Shown here: positions 9,669 to 20,160 of the stretch, piece by piece
Layout: every line of letters starts with the position of its first letter
Position numbering within the stretch: the first letter of the stretch is position 1
From: Parnassius smintheus behrii
Taxonomy: Eukaryota; Arthropoda; Insecta; Lepidoptera; Papilionidae
Assembly (NCBI GenBank): GCA_036936625.1
Contig: JAUPFT010000008.1
Span: forward strand, 28,353,374 to 28,417,373
Length of the DNA: 64,000 bases
Reading direction: 5' to 3'
Notes under the pieces: generated by a model
Databases searched by the model: none
Told to the model about the DNA's origin: nothing
Seen by the model: the letters and a program-made list of their open reading frames with translations, nothing else
Position numbers and translations under genes: made by a program

Positions 9669-10610
9669 ATAATTTATAATAAATTATTTCTATATGTCTT
9701 TATTCATTTTAAATTTAATCTTAGTATTTAAAACAGTAATTTCAAGTACATAACTTACAATTTTATATAATTTAAGTAACGCGCACATGTTAAGCATATA
9801 AATTGCGTTCATATTTATAGATTGCTATTTTAAGAGCTATTCGTGTACGATAAGAAGAACTGCCAAGATATTATTACACAATTTCTATGTGAATTTATTC
9901 AAATAGCTTTAGATTACTACCTAAAGTAATCTAAAGCTATTCCAAGATTGTGTGTGGTTTTATACATATTATGTTGATCAAATCAGCTCAATATAATAAA
10001 TGTCGTTGTAATTTCAATGAGTATATGATCTAACCTTTTTATTTATTACTAGAATCGACACATCATTTCAACAATTAGCTATTTAATATTTTATTTTAAC
10101 AGTTTATTTTAACAGAAATTGTGTTATAATTGGACTCCGATTAAATATAAAAATAACAAAAAAAGATAGATAAATTACATGTTAATCTAGAGGAATAGAT
10201 TAAAATGTGAACCTTTTACACAATTCCATAGCACATGGTATAATAAAAGAAATAATTATCTATGTAGGTGTATAATATAGAATACGCAGAGCATGATGCT
10301 GTTTCTTTATGCAAAAGAATACTTTCTATATTCAGAAACCACAATTTTATGTTAAACATTTAAGATTCCTTAAACATTAATAGCCTATTAAGTGAAGTAA
10401 TTTTGGGAATCGAGAACCACTGTAGCAGGCCAGTAACTCAGGAGAAAAGAAGTCCCTAATTAAATCTAGGCTTCAAAAATGTCTAGTATTAATAATAGGT
10501 ACTTTTAATATTTATAATTTCATACTATTAAATTTTAGTATACTACGCAATACGAACTCGCAGTATAAATATTGTGCCTACAATAATTATGTATTTGATG
10601 GTTACTATAT
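9669..10610. other. AT-rich gap containing a perfect hairpin
   Basis: The only structure noted is a perfect 17-bp inverted repeat with a 6-base loop at 9,902-9,941 (arm AATAGCTTTAGATTACT). Nothing coding-like. Confidence 0.6.
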
Positions 10611-11180
10611 TGGTAACGCCAGTTAACAATCAACATTACATTACATATCGCATTGAGTTCGTCCTAAGTTATATCTACTTTATCAACATGACTGGTGCAT
10701 ATTTTTTGTTTCCTTCCTTCCTTCCCTTTCCTACCGCACGCGCTGCCGCCGTGGTGAAAAAGAGGATCTCGGCGCGCGTCAGTATACTAAGTGATATTAC
10801 GCCATCCGCAGCGCACGGCCACCCGTCGCGTCTTATATATATTAACCGCAAACCGCGCAGGATGAACATTGAGTTCTCCTGTTTATGTTTAATATTCACC
10901 GCATCAGACATTGTGTCTTTGTAACTCATAAAAGTGTGAGACGCCCCCGTAAGGGCAAAGGTGGAGAGTGTGGGACTTCACGAGACTGTTCCGAGAGTGC
11001 GTGTGCGCCGAACCACGTGGCGAGCTCGCTATATAGCAGACACTCCAGGAGGAAGGCGCGGCAGCCCTCATCAGGTTAGTGCGTGCTATCCCACCTATTT
11101 ATTTTCCCCTTTGCCGTATGCACCAAAATTACAGTCCACTAAATCTTTATCGAAGATACCTTAAGTTGCTGGCGTCTCCA
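10611..11180 (+). repeat. 5' LTR of BEL element A
   Basis: 570 bp, TG...CA. A TATATATA at about 10,834-10,842 is the likely core promoter of the element. The right LTR carries a 9-bp insertion (TACTTTATC) relative to this one near its start; that sequence is a local copy of ATCTACTTTATCAACAT about 60 bp downstream. Confidence 0.93.
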
Positions 11181-11187
11181 TTTTTAA

Positions 11188-11207
11188 TGGTCACTTCTCG
11201 CTGGATT
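11188..11207 (+). promoter_or_regulatory. Primer-binding site of BEL element A (tRNA-Tyr-like)
   Basis: TGGTCACTTCTCGCTGGATT begins 7 bases after the LTR. From memory, the complement of an insect tRNA-Tyr 3' end is TGGTCCTTCGAGCCGGATTT, which differs by one inserted A and a few mismatches. The same match occurs in the two other BEL elements here (40,463-40,483 and 19,836-19,854). Known: LTR elements prime minus-strand DNA from a tRNA 3' end. Confidence 0.6.
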
Positions 11208-11655
11208 GACCTTGACTTTCCGCCCTTATTAGATCGTTATCGTAATAAGCGTTTATATAATTAATTATTTATATTTTAATCCGACTTCGGATTAACCCCG
11301 CCCTTATTAGAACACTAGAATAGGTCCTAATAGGTGACATTCATAGTAATTTTAAAACTATATTCATAGAATGAATAAGCATATAATTATCTATATAAAT
11401 TATTTGTTGTATGTTCACATCACGTCATCAACTTTTAACTACATCTATAGATTATACTGTTAAATTACATTTATTATTTGCACATATATTTAAGCATTAT
11501 ATTCGTTATAAATAACTTCATAATTATTATAAAAGTTAACAATTAAAGTTCATCGTTAACGAAACTAATATTTAATAATTCAACCGCGCAGCGAGGTCGC
11601 TTACAGACTACCCGCTTATAATTATATTATTTTACGCCGCATAACTTAAGTTGTA

Positions 11656-12180
11656 ATGCCGCCTAAAAAACAAATAGCATCGAATAATAGCGATTCCTCG
11701 GATAATGAGGGCACACCTGATGCTGAGTTGGTTTTATTGTTAGCTAAACGAGATGCTTTATTTGAAATAGTGCAAAAAATATATGATATGTCCTCGGACA
11801 TCCACATAAATACTTCCACGATGGAGCGTTTTCTTGATGGAAGTTCTAATATTAATGCTTTACGTATTAAGTTTAAACAGGTCTTAGATAATTATAATTC
11901 ACATTTATTAAAAATAAACCCTATTGCTAAACCTGATTATAACAGCCTCATTGCGTTTGAGTCTCTTTGCGGTAGAATAAATAGGCTTTATTTACAATAT
12001 TCGCAATCTAATTTACAAAGTACTAGTACACCATCTAAAGCCACTTCACACTTCCGCCTATCGAACTTATGCCATTTTCGGGTGACATTCGCTCATGGCC
12101 TTTATTTTATGTTAGCTTTAAATCAACCGTCCATGACAACACATCGCTTACCGACGCTGAAAAGTTATACTATTTGCTAG
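11656..12180 (+). CDS. gag: Gag N-terminal part, BEL element A
   Basis: The start MPPKKQIASNNSDSSDNEG leads into ELVLLLAKRDALFE and DYNSLIAFESLCGRI, which align with LYAKRDILFSRMQNISDYI and NYQPLLAFEDMLCRV of element B's gag at 40,100-39,177. The frame is right up to about residue 127. It then needs a -1 shift (within 12,037-12,050, TCTAAAGCCACTTCACAC) to enter the frame that continues at 12,051 with LPPIELMPFSGDIRSWP. No canonical slippery heptamer is visible, and BEL/Pao elements usually make one Gag-Pol, so I infer a one-base indel mutation rather than programmed shifting. The residues after about 128 are out-of-frame. Confidence 0.8.
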   Translation: MPPKKQIASNNSDSSDNEGTPDAELVLLLAKRDALFEIVQKIYDMSSDIHINTSTMERFLDGSSNINALRIKFKQVLDNYNSHLLKINPIAKPDYNSLIAFESLCGRINRLYLQYSQSNLQSTSTPSKATSHFRLSNLCHFRVTFAHGLYFMLALNQPSMTTHRLPTLKSYTIC

Positions 12181-15100
12181 GTAAACTAACGGGCAAAGCC
12201 CTATCTGTATGCTCAGGTATAACTCCTTGCGCTGAAAATTATAAAATTTTATTGCAAGCACTCGTTGACAAATATGAAGACCGGCGTATGCTAGCATCTA
12301 CATATATTAATCAGATGTTCGAATTTAAGCCATTGCAATCGGCCACCGCAAATAATTTTGATTTATTTACTGATAACTTTATAAGTGCAGTGCGCGCTTT
12401 ACAAAACTTAAAGTTAGATAATCTCGCGGACTTAATTGTTCTTCATATCGCGCTTAAGAAGCTGGACCCGGATACCATTCGCTCTTTCGAATATAGTCAT
12501 AACTCGATGGTACCTACCTTTGATGATTTAGTAAATTTTATTAAGACCCGCTCCAAAGTTTTGCAACGCACCGATTCTAGTACAAATTCTAATAGCGCAC
12601 CAAACAATCGACGAGGTAACGGTAATAATCGTCGCTGTAATAATACTTCGTCGCCGAAGTATCAGGCGTACGTAAGCACGACGACTAGTTGCTCAAAGTG
12701 TCTGTGCGATAATATTGTGCATCAACACCTATTTAAGTGTGCAGACTTTAATAAAATGACGCCGCAGGAACGATTTAAATGCGTAAAGAGTAACAATGCA
12801 TGTGTGAATTGTCTCAGTTTAAGTCATCGAGTGTCTAGTTGCTCTTCAAATTATAGTTGTCGAGTTTGTAAATTTAAACATCACACATTGTTGCACTTCC
12901 ACCGCAGAAGCGATAATGCTTCCCCTGCGCTGGCGCGTTCTCCACCGCTTCAGCCAGTTACACTGAAGTCTACAACCCCCGCGCCCGCACACTCGCCACC
13001 CCTCACCGCAGGTGCGCGTTCAGACGTCGCGCTGTATACTTCGTTCAAGAATGTTTCTCAACGTTCACAGCCTCCCGCGCGCGCAAGTCGTTCGCAGAGA
13101 ACTGTTTTATTATCAACCGCTCAAGTATTTGCTTACGATGCTAAGGGAGAGAAACAAATTATTCGTATATTATTAGACTCCGCGGCTCAAAGCCATTTTA
13201 TGACTAAAGAGTGCTGTCATCGTTTAGGCGTTCAACAACACGATACCGAATGTACTGTAGTAAAGGGATTCGGTGGAGTTGAAAAAATTGTAAAATCGAA
13301 ATCGATTGATATTAAAATTTTCTCACGATTCGACTCGAATATTAACTTCAATATTTCAACGCTAGTTGTTGATCAAATCACCGACCTTTTGCCCACTGCT
13401 GTGGTAGACACATCTGTCTTATCACACTTCCATGGCATAAGACTCGCTGATGAATGTTATAGCATGCCTAATAAAATTGATGTATTGATAGGCGCATCCC
13501 TTTTCCCGCACTTACTGTGTCCAGACGTAATTTATTCGTCTAACGACTTGTCCGGGCCCTCAGCTTTGAGTACGGTATTTGGTTACGTTATTATGGGCTC
13601 AGTGCCGACACTTCAGGTAAATCATTCCTTAACGTGCTGCTCAGTTCTAGAGTCTCCTATCGTTGACAAATTAGTGCAACGATTTTGGGAGCTTGAACAG
13701 CCACCCTCCGCACCGCCCATTCAGTGTCCTTCAGACATTGAATGTGAAGAGTTTTATAAATCTACGACATCCCGCGATCCTTTTACTGGTAGATATATTG
13801 TTGGCCTGCCATTTAAAGATGACGTTTACTCTCTCGGATATTCTTATAAAACCTCTCGACGACGATTCATGTGCTTGGAGAGGAAACTTCAAGCCTCGCC
13901 TACATTAAGGTTAGCATATGATGACGTCATAAAGGAATACTTAGCTAAAAATTATATATCCCCCGCACCGCCGTATGACTCTCATGAACCCGCTCCAATA
14001 TATGTCATACCGCATCATGGAGTCTTACGCGAAGATAAGAAGTCAACGCGTCTGCGCATCGTCCTGGATGCTAGCAGTAAGACTAGCACTGGGCGATCAT
14101 TAAATGATATTCTGCATTCAGGACCAAATTTGCAAGGCGACTTGTTCAATATAATTTTAACTTTCCGCTTACATCCAATCGCTATGACAGCCGACTGTCG
14201 CCAACAATTTCTGCAAATAGTTGTTCGCGATTCTGATCGTCGTTACCAATGCTTCCTATACCGCTTCCGTCCACAAGACCCACTTGTGTTATACCACTTC
14301 AATCGCGTGTGCTTCGGTTTAACTTCGAGTCCATACCATGCATTGCGCACGGTAAGACAGCTCATTGATGACGACGGCGCAAAGTATCCACTTGCGAGTC
14401 GTATCGCATTTACTTCGCTATATATGGACGACATCGCGTTCTCTATGCCCAGTGAATCCGAGGCCAGTGAGACCTCTCGGCAGCTGATAGACTTATTCAA
14501 GGGTGCCCAATGGGACCTGATAAAATGGCATAGCAACCGTCGATCTGTTTTAGATGACCTCCCTACTTCCCATAAAATTACAGGAGAAGTAGAGTTCGAT
14601 AAATCAATGCCACATAAAATACTAGGCTTGCATTGGTCTACCGATAGTGACGCCTTTTATTTTAAGATATCTGTTCCCGCTGATGTGACGTGCACTAAGC
14701 GCGCCATCTTATCTACTGTCGCTCGCCTGTGGGACATAATGGGTTTCGTTGCTCCCACAGTCGCGTACGCCAAATTGTCAATAAAGCAGCTTTGGCAACT
14801 TAATTTAGATTGGGACGATATACCACCACCGCCAATTATTAAGATGTGGAGGCAATTCTGTGCTGAATTACCAGCTCTTAATGATTTACGTATCCCGCGA
14901 CATGTTGGTGTATCCAAAAACTGTACTGCGTCACTCCTGGGGTTTTCCGACGCCAGCGAGCACGCATACGGTGCCGTAGTCTACATACATGTAAAGAGCG
15001 TCAATGGTAACACCGTCCAGTTGATTTATGCAAAGACTAAAGTCGCACCGACGAAACCACTATCTATTGCACGCCTTGAGCTTTGTGGAGCGGTTTTACT

Positions 15101-16238
15101 CTCAAAATTGCTTCGCAGAGTACTCGACAATTATTCTCTTGACCTTACATTATCAGTCTATGCCTTTGTAGATTCAAAAGTAGCTTTGTACTGGATAAAG
15201 AGTTCGCCACACAAGTGGCAGACCTTTGTTGCAAACCACGTTGTTCAGATTACCGACAATATTCGCGCTGATAACTTTTATCATGTCGCAGGTACTGAGA
15301 ATCCCGCTGACATACTTTCACGTGGCGTTACGCCAAATAAATTAGTTTCAAACCCCCTGTGGCTCCATGGGCCTCAGTGGACTTCGTTAGATCCATCTCA
15401 ATGGCCTCTTCGTACTTTAGACAATGAGGTTATTGCAAATATGCCTGAGAAGAAGATTTTGTCGCACACTGTGTGCACATCCGTCTGTAATTCTGCGATT
15501 TATGAGCTCGCATTCCGCATCTCTTCTTGGAGTAAACTTCTACGTATAATTGCGTACGTGTGTAAGTTTGCTAAATTATTGCCCCGCCGCAGCACTACTG
15601 TAGTGACTGCTGATGATCTCAGTTTCTCTGAGGTTATAATCCTCCGCGCCCTGCAAAAACAGCATTTTGCAGTGGAATATTTAAATATTGAAGGTGAAAA
15701 ACCTTGCTCGCCCGCTTTCAATCGTTTAAGGCCTTTTATTGGGAATGGTTTAATCCGCATTGGTGGTCGTCTTTCGAACTCCGCATTAGATTACACGCAA
15801 AAACATCCAATTATATTCCCGCGCAGTGATCATGTAGTGAACATGATCATTGACTATTATCATATTAAAAATTTACACGCTGGGCCTGAATTGTTATTGT
15901 CATTACCCGCACCCAAAGTCAAATCTGACTCTACAAGTCTGTTACACAGGCATTCTTTACTGGATAAATTAGTTCAGTCGTTTTGGGACCGGTGGAGAAC
16001 GGAATACCTTCACGGATTACAAGTTCGTCAGAAGTGGAACACCCCGTCTACGGCTATCGTACCAGGCATGGTTGTAATTGTGATAAATGATAATGAACCG
16101 CCCCTTGCTTGGCCATTAGCGATTGTCGAGTCTGTTCATCCTTCGAAGGATGGCGTAGTTCGAGTAGTGACCGTGAGAACTACTAAGGGAACATATCTCC
16201 GTCCTGTTGCTCGTATTTGCCCTCTCCCAAGACAATAA
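12051..16238 (+). CDS. pol: Gag C-terminus, protease, RT, RNase H and remnant integrase, BEL element A
   Basis: The open frame from the ATG at 12,069 has 1,389 codons. In order: the Gag domain (MPFSGDIRSWP, about 1-170), Cys/His knuckles near residues 205-275 (CSKCLCDN, CVNCLSLSH, CRVCKFKHH), an aspartic protease with LLDSAAQSHF near 369, reverse transcriptase with YMDD near 785, RNase H starting at FSDASEHAYG near 959 with the RLELCGAV, DSKVALYW and ENPADILSRG blocks, then the first half of the integrase zinc finger (IDYYHIKNLHAG). There it jumps in frame from about 15,897-15,909 to the integrase C-terminal region (LLDKLVQSFWDRW). Compared with element B, about 245 residues containing the Cys pair and the D, D and E catalytic residues are missing. 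This copy could move only with integrase supplied by another element. Confidence 0.9.
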   Translation, partial: LPPIELMPFSGDIRSWPLFYVSFKSTVHDNTSLTDAEKLYYLLGKLTGKALSVCSGITPCAENYKILLQALVDKYEDRRMLASTYINQMFEFKPLQSATANNFDLFTDNFISAVRALQNLKLDNLADLIVLHIALKKLDPDTIRSFEYSHNSMVPTFDDLVNFIKTRSKVLQRTDSSTNSNSAPNNRRGNGNNRRCNNTSSPKYQAYVSTTTSCSKCLCDNIVHQHLFKCADFNKMTPQERFKCVKSNNACVNCLSLSHRVSSCSSNYSCRVCKFKHHTLLHFHRRSDNASPALARSPPLQPVTLKSTTPAPAHSPPLTAGARSDVALYTSFKNVSQRSQPPARASRSQRTVLLSTAQVFAYDAKGEKQIIRILLDSAAQSHFMTKECCHRLGVQQHDTECTVVKGFGGVEKIVKSKSIDIKIFSRFDSNINFNISTLVVDQITDLLPTAVVDTSVLSHFHGIRLADECYSMPNKIDVLIGASLFPHLLCPDVIYSSNDLSGPSALSTVFGYVIMGSVPTLQVNHSLTCCSVLESPIVDKLVQRFWELEQPPSAPPIQCPSDIECEEFYKSTTSRDPFTGRYIVGLPFKDDVYSLGYSYKTSRRRFMCLERKLQASPTLRLAYDDVIKEYLAKNYISPAPPYDSHEPAPIYVIPHHGVLREDKKSTRLRIVLDASSKTSTGRSLNDILHSGPNLQGDLFNIILTFRLHPIAMTADCRQQFLQIVVRDSDRRYQCFLYRFRPQDPLVLYHFNRVCFGLTSSPYHALRTVRQLIDDDGAKYPLASRIAFTSLYMDDIAFSMPSESEASETSRQLIDLFKGAQWDLIKWHSNRRSVLDDLPTSHKITGEVEFDKSMPHKILGLHWSTDSDAFYFKISVPADVTCTKRAILSTVARLWDIMGFVAPTVAYAKLSIKQLWQLNLDWDDIPPPPIIKMWRQFCAELPALNDLRIPRHVGVSKNCTASLLGFSDASEHAYGAVVYIHVKSVNGNTVQLIYAKTKVAPTKPLSIARLELCGAVLLSKLLRRVLDNYSLDLTLSVYAFVDSKVALYWIKSSPHKWQTFVANHVVQITDNIRADNFYHVAGTENPADILSRGVTPNKLVSNPLWLHGPQWTSLDPSQWPLRTLDNEVIANMPEKKILSHTVCTSVCNSAIYELAFRISSWSKLLRIIAYVCKFAKLLPRRSTTVVTADDLSFSEVIILRALQKQHFAVEYLNIEGEKPCSPAFNRLRPFIGNGLIRIGGRLSNSALDYTQKHPIIFPRSDHVVNMIIDYYHIKNLHAGPELLLSLPAPKVKSDSTSLLHRHSLLDKLVQSFWDRWRTEYLHGLQVRQKWNTPSTAIVPGMVVIVINDNEPPLAWPLAIVESVHPSKDGVVRVVTVRTTKGTYLRPVARICPLPRQ

Positions 16239-16474
16239 ATCACGATTATTTGATTATAATTATTTATCTAAATTAGGAATTAAGTTTATATTTATATATA
16301 TTAAAAAAGTATTAAACCGCAATATTATATTTATGTATACATTTTCTCGCTTACCAAGTAAGGTTAGTAGATGAGACATGCGCATTGAGCGCATCCTCTC
16401 ACTTTATATACCGCTTATTTATTTGTTTTCCTTTTACTTTTTATATTACGGTTGTCTTTTAAAGGTGACCCTTT

Positions 16475-16489
16475 AAGGGCGGGAGGAAA
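16475..16489 (+). promoter_or_regulatory. Polypurine tract of BEL element A
   Basis: AAGGGCGGGAGGAAA abuts the 3' LTR start (TGG at 16,490). It matches the tract of element B (AAGGGCGGGGGAGA). Known role: primer for plus-strand DNA synthesis. Confidence 0.8.
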
Positions 16490-17068
16490 TGGTAACGCCA
16501 GTTAACAATCTACTTTATCAACATTACATTACATATCGCATTGAGTTCGTCCTAAGTTATATCTACTTTATCAACATGACTAGTGCATATTTTTTGTTTC
16601 CTTCCTTCCTTCCCTTTCCTACCGCACGCGCTGCCGCCGAGGTGAAAAAGAGGATCTCGGCGCGCGTCAGTATACTAAGTGATATTACGCCATCCGCAGC
16701 GCACGGCCACCCGTCGCGTCTTATATATATTAACCGCAAACCGCGCAGGATGAACATTGAGTTCTCCTGTTTATGTTTAATATTCACCGCATCAGACATT
16801 GTGTCTTTGTAACTCATAAAAGTGTGAGACGCCCCCGTAAGGGCAAAGGTGGAGAGTGTGGGACTTCACGAGACTGTTCCGAGAGTGCGTGTGCGCCGAA
16901 CCACGTGGCGAGCTCGCTATATAGCAGACACTCCAGGAGGAAGGCGCGGCAGCCCTCATCAGGTTAGTGCGTGCTATCCCACCTATTTATTTTCCCCTTT
17001 GCCGTATGCATCAAAATTACAGTCCACTAAATCTTTATCGAAGATACCTTAAGTTGCTGGCGTCTCCA
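16490..17068 (+). repeat. 3' LTR of BEL element A
   Basis: 579 bp; identical to the 5' LTR apart from three base changes noticed (ACT(G/A)GTG, CC(G/G)(T/A)GG, GCA(C/T)CAA) and the 9-bp insertion. It is followed by the TATAT target duplication. Confidence 0.93.
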
Positions 17069-17073
17069 TATAT

Positions 17074-18135
17074 TATATGTTGTAAAAATTAAAACTACCG
17101 TAACCACACTCCAACGAGAGACTTACTGTTTGTTAATATAAAGATAAAAATAAGAAAACCATTATTCCTTATTTTTATCTACATAAAACGTGAAGTCAAA
17201 ACTTTTTACGAGTTCAATTCCTATGAATATTACACTATATTTACATAAGTAAATAACATCAACAAACTCGTAACCCCAACGCAAAATTGTTTTTTGAAAC
17301 ACAAACTTATTTGTTATGAGATCAATCAATTTAATTATTTATTTTGTAATAGTTTAATTTAACATTATGAAAAGTGGCATATAACACTTATGCAAATATC
17401 TCTGCAGTCCTCAAAACATGAAACCAAAAGGCATTTCATGCAAGAAATGCATTTTGCCGTTTTCTTGGACACATCGCACAGCTTGCCTATTTCTGAAATT
17501 TTGCCGGATGTTCATTTCTCAGAAATTCTTGATTAACATTAAGAATTTGACCTTTAGGTTTTTGATGAAAACAGTTTTTTGAAATGAACCAAATAATATC
17601 AGTAACAATGATTAAAAAAAACCTATCTTATAACAATTAAAATAAAAGGAGCTTACGCTGTCATTTAGGAGTATGTACATTTACTACAACAAAGACGTTC
17701 TTTGTCCATAACAGATGATTAAGGTAGTCTACAAGGGATCCTTCTTTATGATAATTTTACACAACTGTTGTTTGTGTAATTTCACTCAAGGTCTCAGTTC
17801 CTAAATAAACACAATAAAATCCTTTTGTTTAAAAAAATAACATGTAATTTACTATAATGTTACCAGGAGTGATTTTCTGTTTAAAATGTATTTCATGCAT
17901 ATCGAGACATATGATTTAATTACAATTAATGCGTTACAGCGTTTGAATAGGTTTTTCGAAATAATAATCATAATAGCTTTAATGATGAAAATCATAAGGA
18001 CATTTTCCATTTCATTACAGAAATTTGGAGCACAACATATGCGTATTAGAACACTTCATTACGGTGTTTTGCAGCAGTTAAAATGCTATGTACCCCGATT
18101 AGTTCCCCCGCCAAGGCATATTCCTATCTATACTA
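17074..18135. other. AT-rich gap, nothing recognised
   Basis: A short direct motif TTTCATGCAAGAAATGCATTT at about 17,440 is locally palindromic. The longest open frame (17,886-18,152, 88 codons) has no recognisable motif and I do not call it. Confidence 0.55.
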
Positions 18136-18138
18136 TGA

Positions 18139-18318
<180 letters not shown>

Positions 18319-18365
18319 ATATAAAAATAACTTCTATATAAAGTCGTACGAAAATATCTTTTTTT

Positions 18366-18535
18366 TTATAAACTACGCACACTAGCATACGGCTCACCTG
18401 ATGGTAAGTGATTACCGCCACCCATGAACAACTGTAACACCAGGGGAATTGCCAATCCGATGCCGGCCTTTTAAAAAGGAGTAGGTTCTTTTCCTGAAGG
18501 TCTCTAAGTCGAATCGGCCCGGAAAAGTCTCTGGT
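18366..18535 (-). repeat. Interspersed repeat Y, copy 1
   Basis: GGCTCACCTGATGGTAAGTG, ATTACCGCCACCCATGAAC, CCGATGCCGGCC, GTTCTTTTCCTGAAGGT and CGAATCGGCCCGG. The reverse complement of this pattern occurs at about 47,860-48,085, and a same-orientation partial copy at 55,095-55,210. A common lepidopteran-type repeat; class not assigned. Confidence 0.65.
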
Positions 18536-18689
18536 GGTAGTAGGTAGTAGTAAAAAGGGCTAAAGACGGTGTTTAAAATCATTTAGTCTCTCATTAAAAT
18601 GGTAAAGGTTAATTTGGATAAGGACGATGCCATAAGGTACGAAGCTTTGACCAATGATATTAAATTAAATCAAGGCCAGATAAATGCTA

Positions 18690-19382
18690 TGAATTTATCT
18701 AAAAACTGCTCTAAACCGGTGATGTTCACGGATGATGTAGCTTTAAGATCGAATATCTGGTCTAAATATGAAGAGGCTAACATTCGCTTATCTTCATGTT
18801 TGTTTTTAAGCGTTTCGAATATTAACGAATAATTGTTTGCTGTTGGTGTGAAACCCGAACAAACGGACTGTGCCCTACTACTCAATTTACTAATTAAATA
18901 ATACAATCTTTCAGCGTCCGGTAACGATGGATTGTTAAGTATGATGTTTTGAAAGGTATTAATAAACAACGGCCAAATTTTAATATCTCCATCGAATACA
19001 GGAATATCTATGGGGGAAATCTAAGTGATTCACGTGGGCGTACCTGAATTTCTGGTTTTGCTTCCCTTTGGGCTGGAGACTGTAAGAGCTTTGCCGTTCT
19101 TTTTATGCGACACAACGTATCTTCAAATGATAGAAGTGGTTGATAGTTCACAATATAGGGTCGATTTGTAATTCTAAACTATTAATTTTGTCTAATATAT
19201 TTTCGTAATCTGATCGCAAAGAGACTACCGTTTCGATTTCACGTAATAAAACGTTTCCCGCACTGAATCCACGTTAATATTTTTATGCGATCACTTATAT
19301 ATTGTATACGTGAAAAGAGTTGGCTAGAAGAATTGGCGTAAAGAGTTTTAAGTTTAATTTCATTTCCACTAACTGCCATCCT
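18690..19382 (-). pseudogene. Broken gag of BEL element C
   Basis: The start (CACTAACTGCCAT at about 19,370-19,382, reverse MAVSG) is the same as in element B's gag. Recognisable downstream pieces are NPSLPDAERLYYLISKLS and SVCSGFTPTANNYSLIFET (in the open frame 18,969-18,670) and YLDQIFDLKATSSVNITGLE. Frameshifts and small indels lie between about 19,000 and 19,370. Sequence similarity to B ends at about 18,690. Confidence 0.8.
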
Positions 19383-19835
19383 GAATCACTATAATTAATA
19401 TTAAATTAATCTCGAACAATATCGTACAACGTTGAAAGATGAATATAATGCGCCACAACGATATCTCACTACGTGCTTTTGTATTACGACGTTAAATTGA
19501 ACACTTTGTCAGTAATATTTTTTCTTGCGTGAAGGTAACCTGCAAACAAACGATATAACACACGGGTCGACTAGGTAGGAATTTAGAACTCGTATAATGT
19601 TACAAATAGCGGTTAAGGTAAAATAAATTAAACGGGTCTAAGTATTTAAATAAATAAGTATCCTACTTAGTTATAGCTATAAGTATCCTAGTTACCTATG
19701 CGAATAAACTAACCAAAATTTAAATTTAAACTAAAACAAAAACTACATAAAATCTATCCAATATTAAATTAAAGTGTATTGTCCAAGGAATTGGTTCAAC
19801 AGTTCAACTCGATGAGGCTACAGGGCACCAATTCC

Positions 19836-19854
19836 AAATCCGCTCGAATGACCA
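19836..19854 (-). promoter_or_regulatory. Primer-binding site of BEL element C (tRNA-Tyr-like)
   Basis: On the plus strand AAATCCGCTCGAATGACCA, next to the LTR edge. It resembles the 3' end of insect tRNA-Tyr (AAATCCGGCTCGAAGGACCA from memory) with one deletion and few mismatches. Confidence 0.6.
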
Positions 19855-19859
19855 GAAAA

Positions 19860-20160
19860 TGGTTGGGCGGTGGGCCTTAGGGTTCCCGAGATCGATTCCC
19901 AGGTCGAGCCTTGACCCTATTGTGCGAGATGTTATACAAGGTGGACTGTATACGCGGTTGGCTTCTTATGCTTCAACAAGATGGCGGGCGTGGCGCGCGT
20001 CCCATTGGTCGAAAGAATCACGTCACCTTTTAGACCCCTCCCCTCCCCCTTTCCCTTTCAGTGTGTTTACGGAAGGGACATGAGGTCAAAGGAAGGATAA
20101 ACACTTGGCAAATATACCCTCGAACAAAATTAAAATACAAAAATCGTTTCCGCGTAACCA
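19860..20160 (-). repeat. 5' LTR of BEL element C
   Basis: It begins TGGTTGGGCGG and ends TTTCCGCGTAACCA on the plus strand, matching the ends of element B's LTR (TGGTGGAGCC...TTCCGCGCAACCA), with shared internal blocks such as GTGGACTGTATA(C/T)GCGGTTG. It is 301 bp, much shorter than B's roughly 696 bp. Confidence 0.8.

Larger units (their letters stand above)
10606..17073 (+). mobile_element. BEL/Pao LTR retrotransposon A with 5-bp target duplication
   Basis: LTRs at 10,611-11,180 and 16,490-17,068 both start TGGTAACGCC and end GCGTCTCCA (TG...CA). The flanks are TATAT on both sides (10,606-10,610 and 17,069-17,073), a 5-bp target duplication as expected for BEL/Pao. The element is 6,458 bp. 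By eye the LTRs differ by three substitutions and one 9-bp insertion in the right LTR, so the insertion is young. It has a primer-binding site, a gag-pol region and a polypurine tract, but gag carries a frameshift and the integrase core is deleted, so the copy is not autonomous. Confidence 0.95.
18690..20160 (-). mobile_element. 5' end of a decayed BEL/Pao element C
   Basis: On the minus strand this has an LTR (20,160-19,860), a primer site, an untranslated leader and a broken gag, all homologous to element B. It breaks off in mid-gag at about 18,690, so pol and the 3' LTR are gone. It is more diverged from B than B's own LTRs are from one another, so it is an older insertion of a sister family. 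Confidence 0.82.

Noticed and set aside
10574..11264. Several 60-116-codon frames on both strands, repeated at 16,489-17,052
   Set aside because: They fall in the LTRs of BEL element A; both copies carry them because the LTRs are duplicates. No protein motif.
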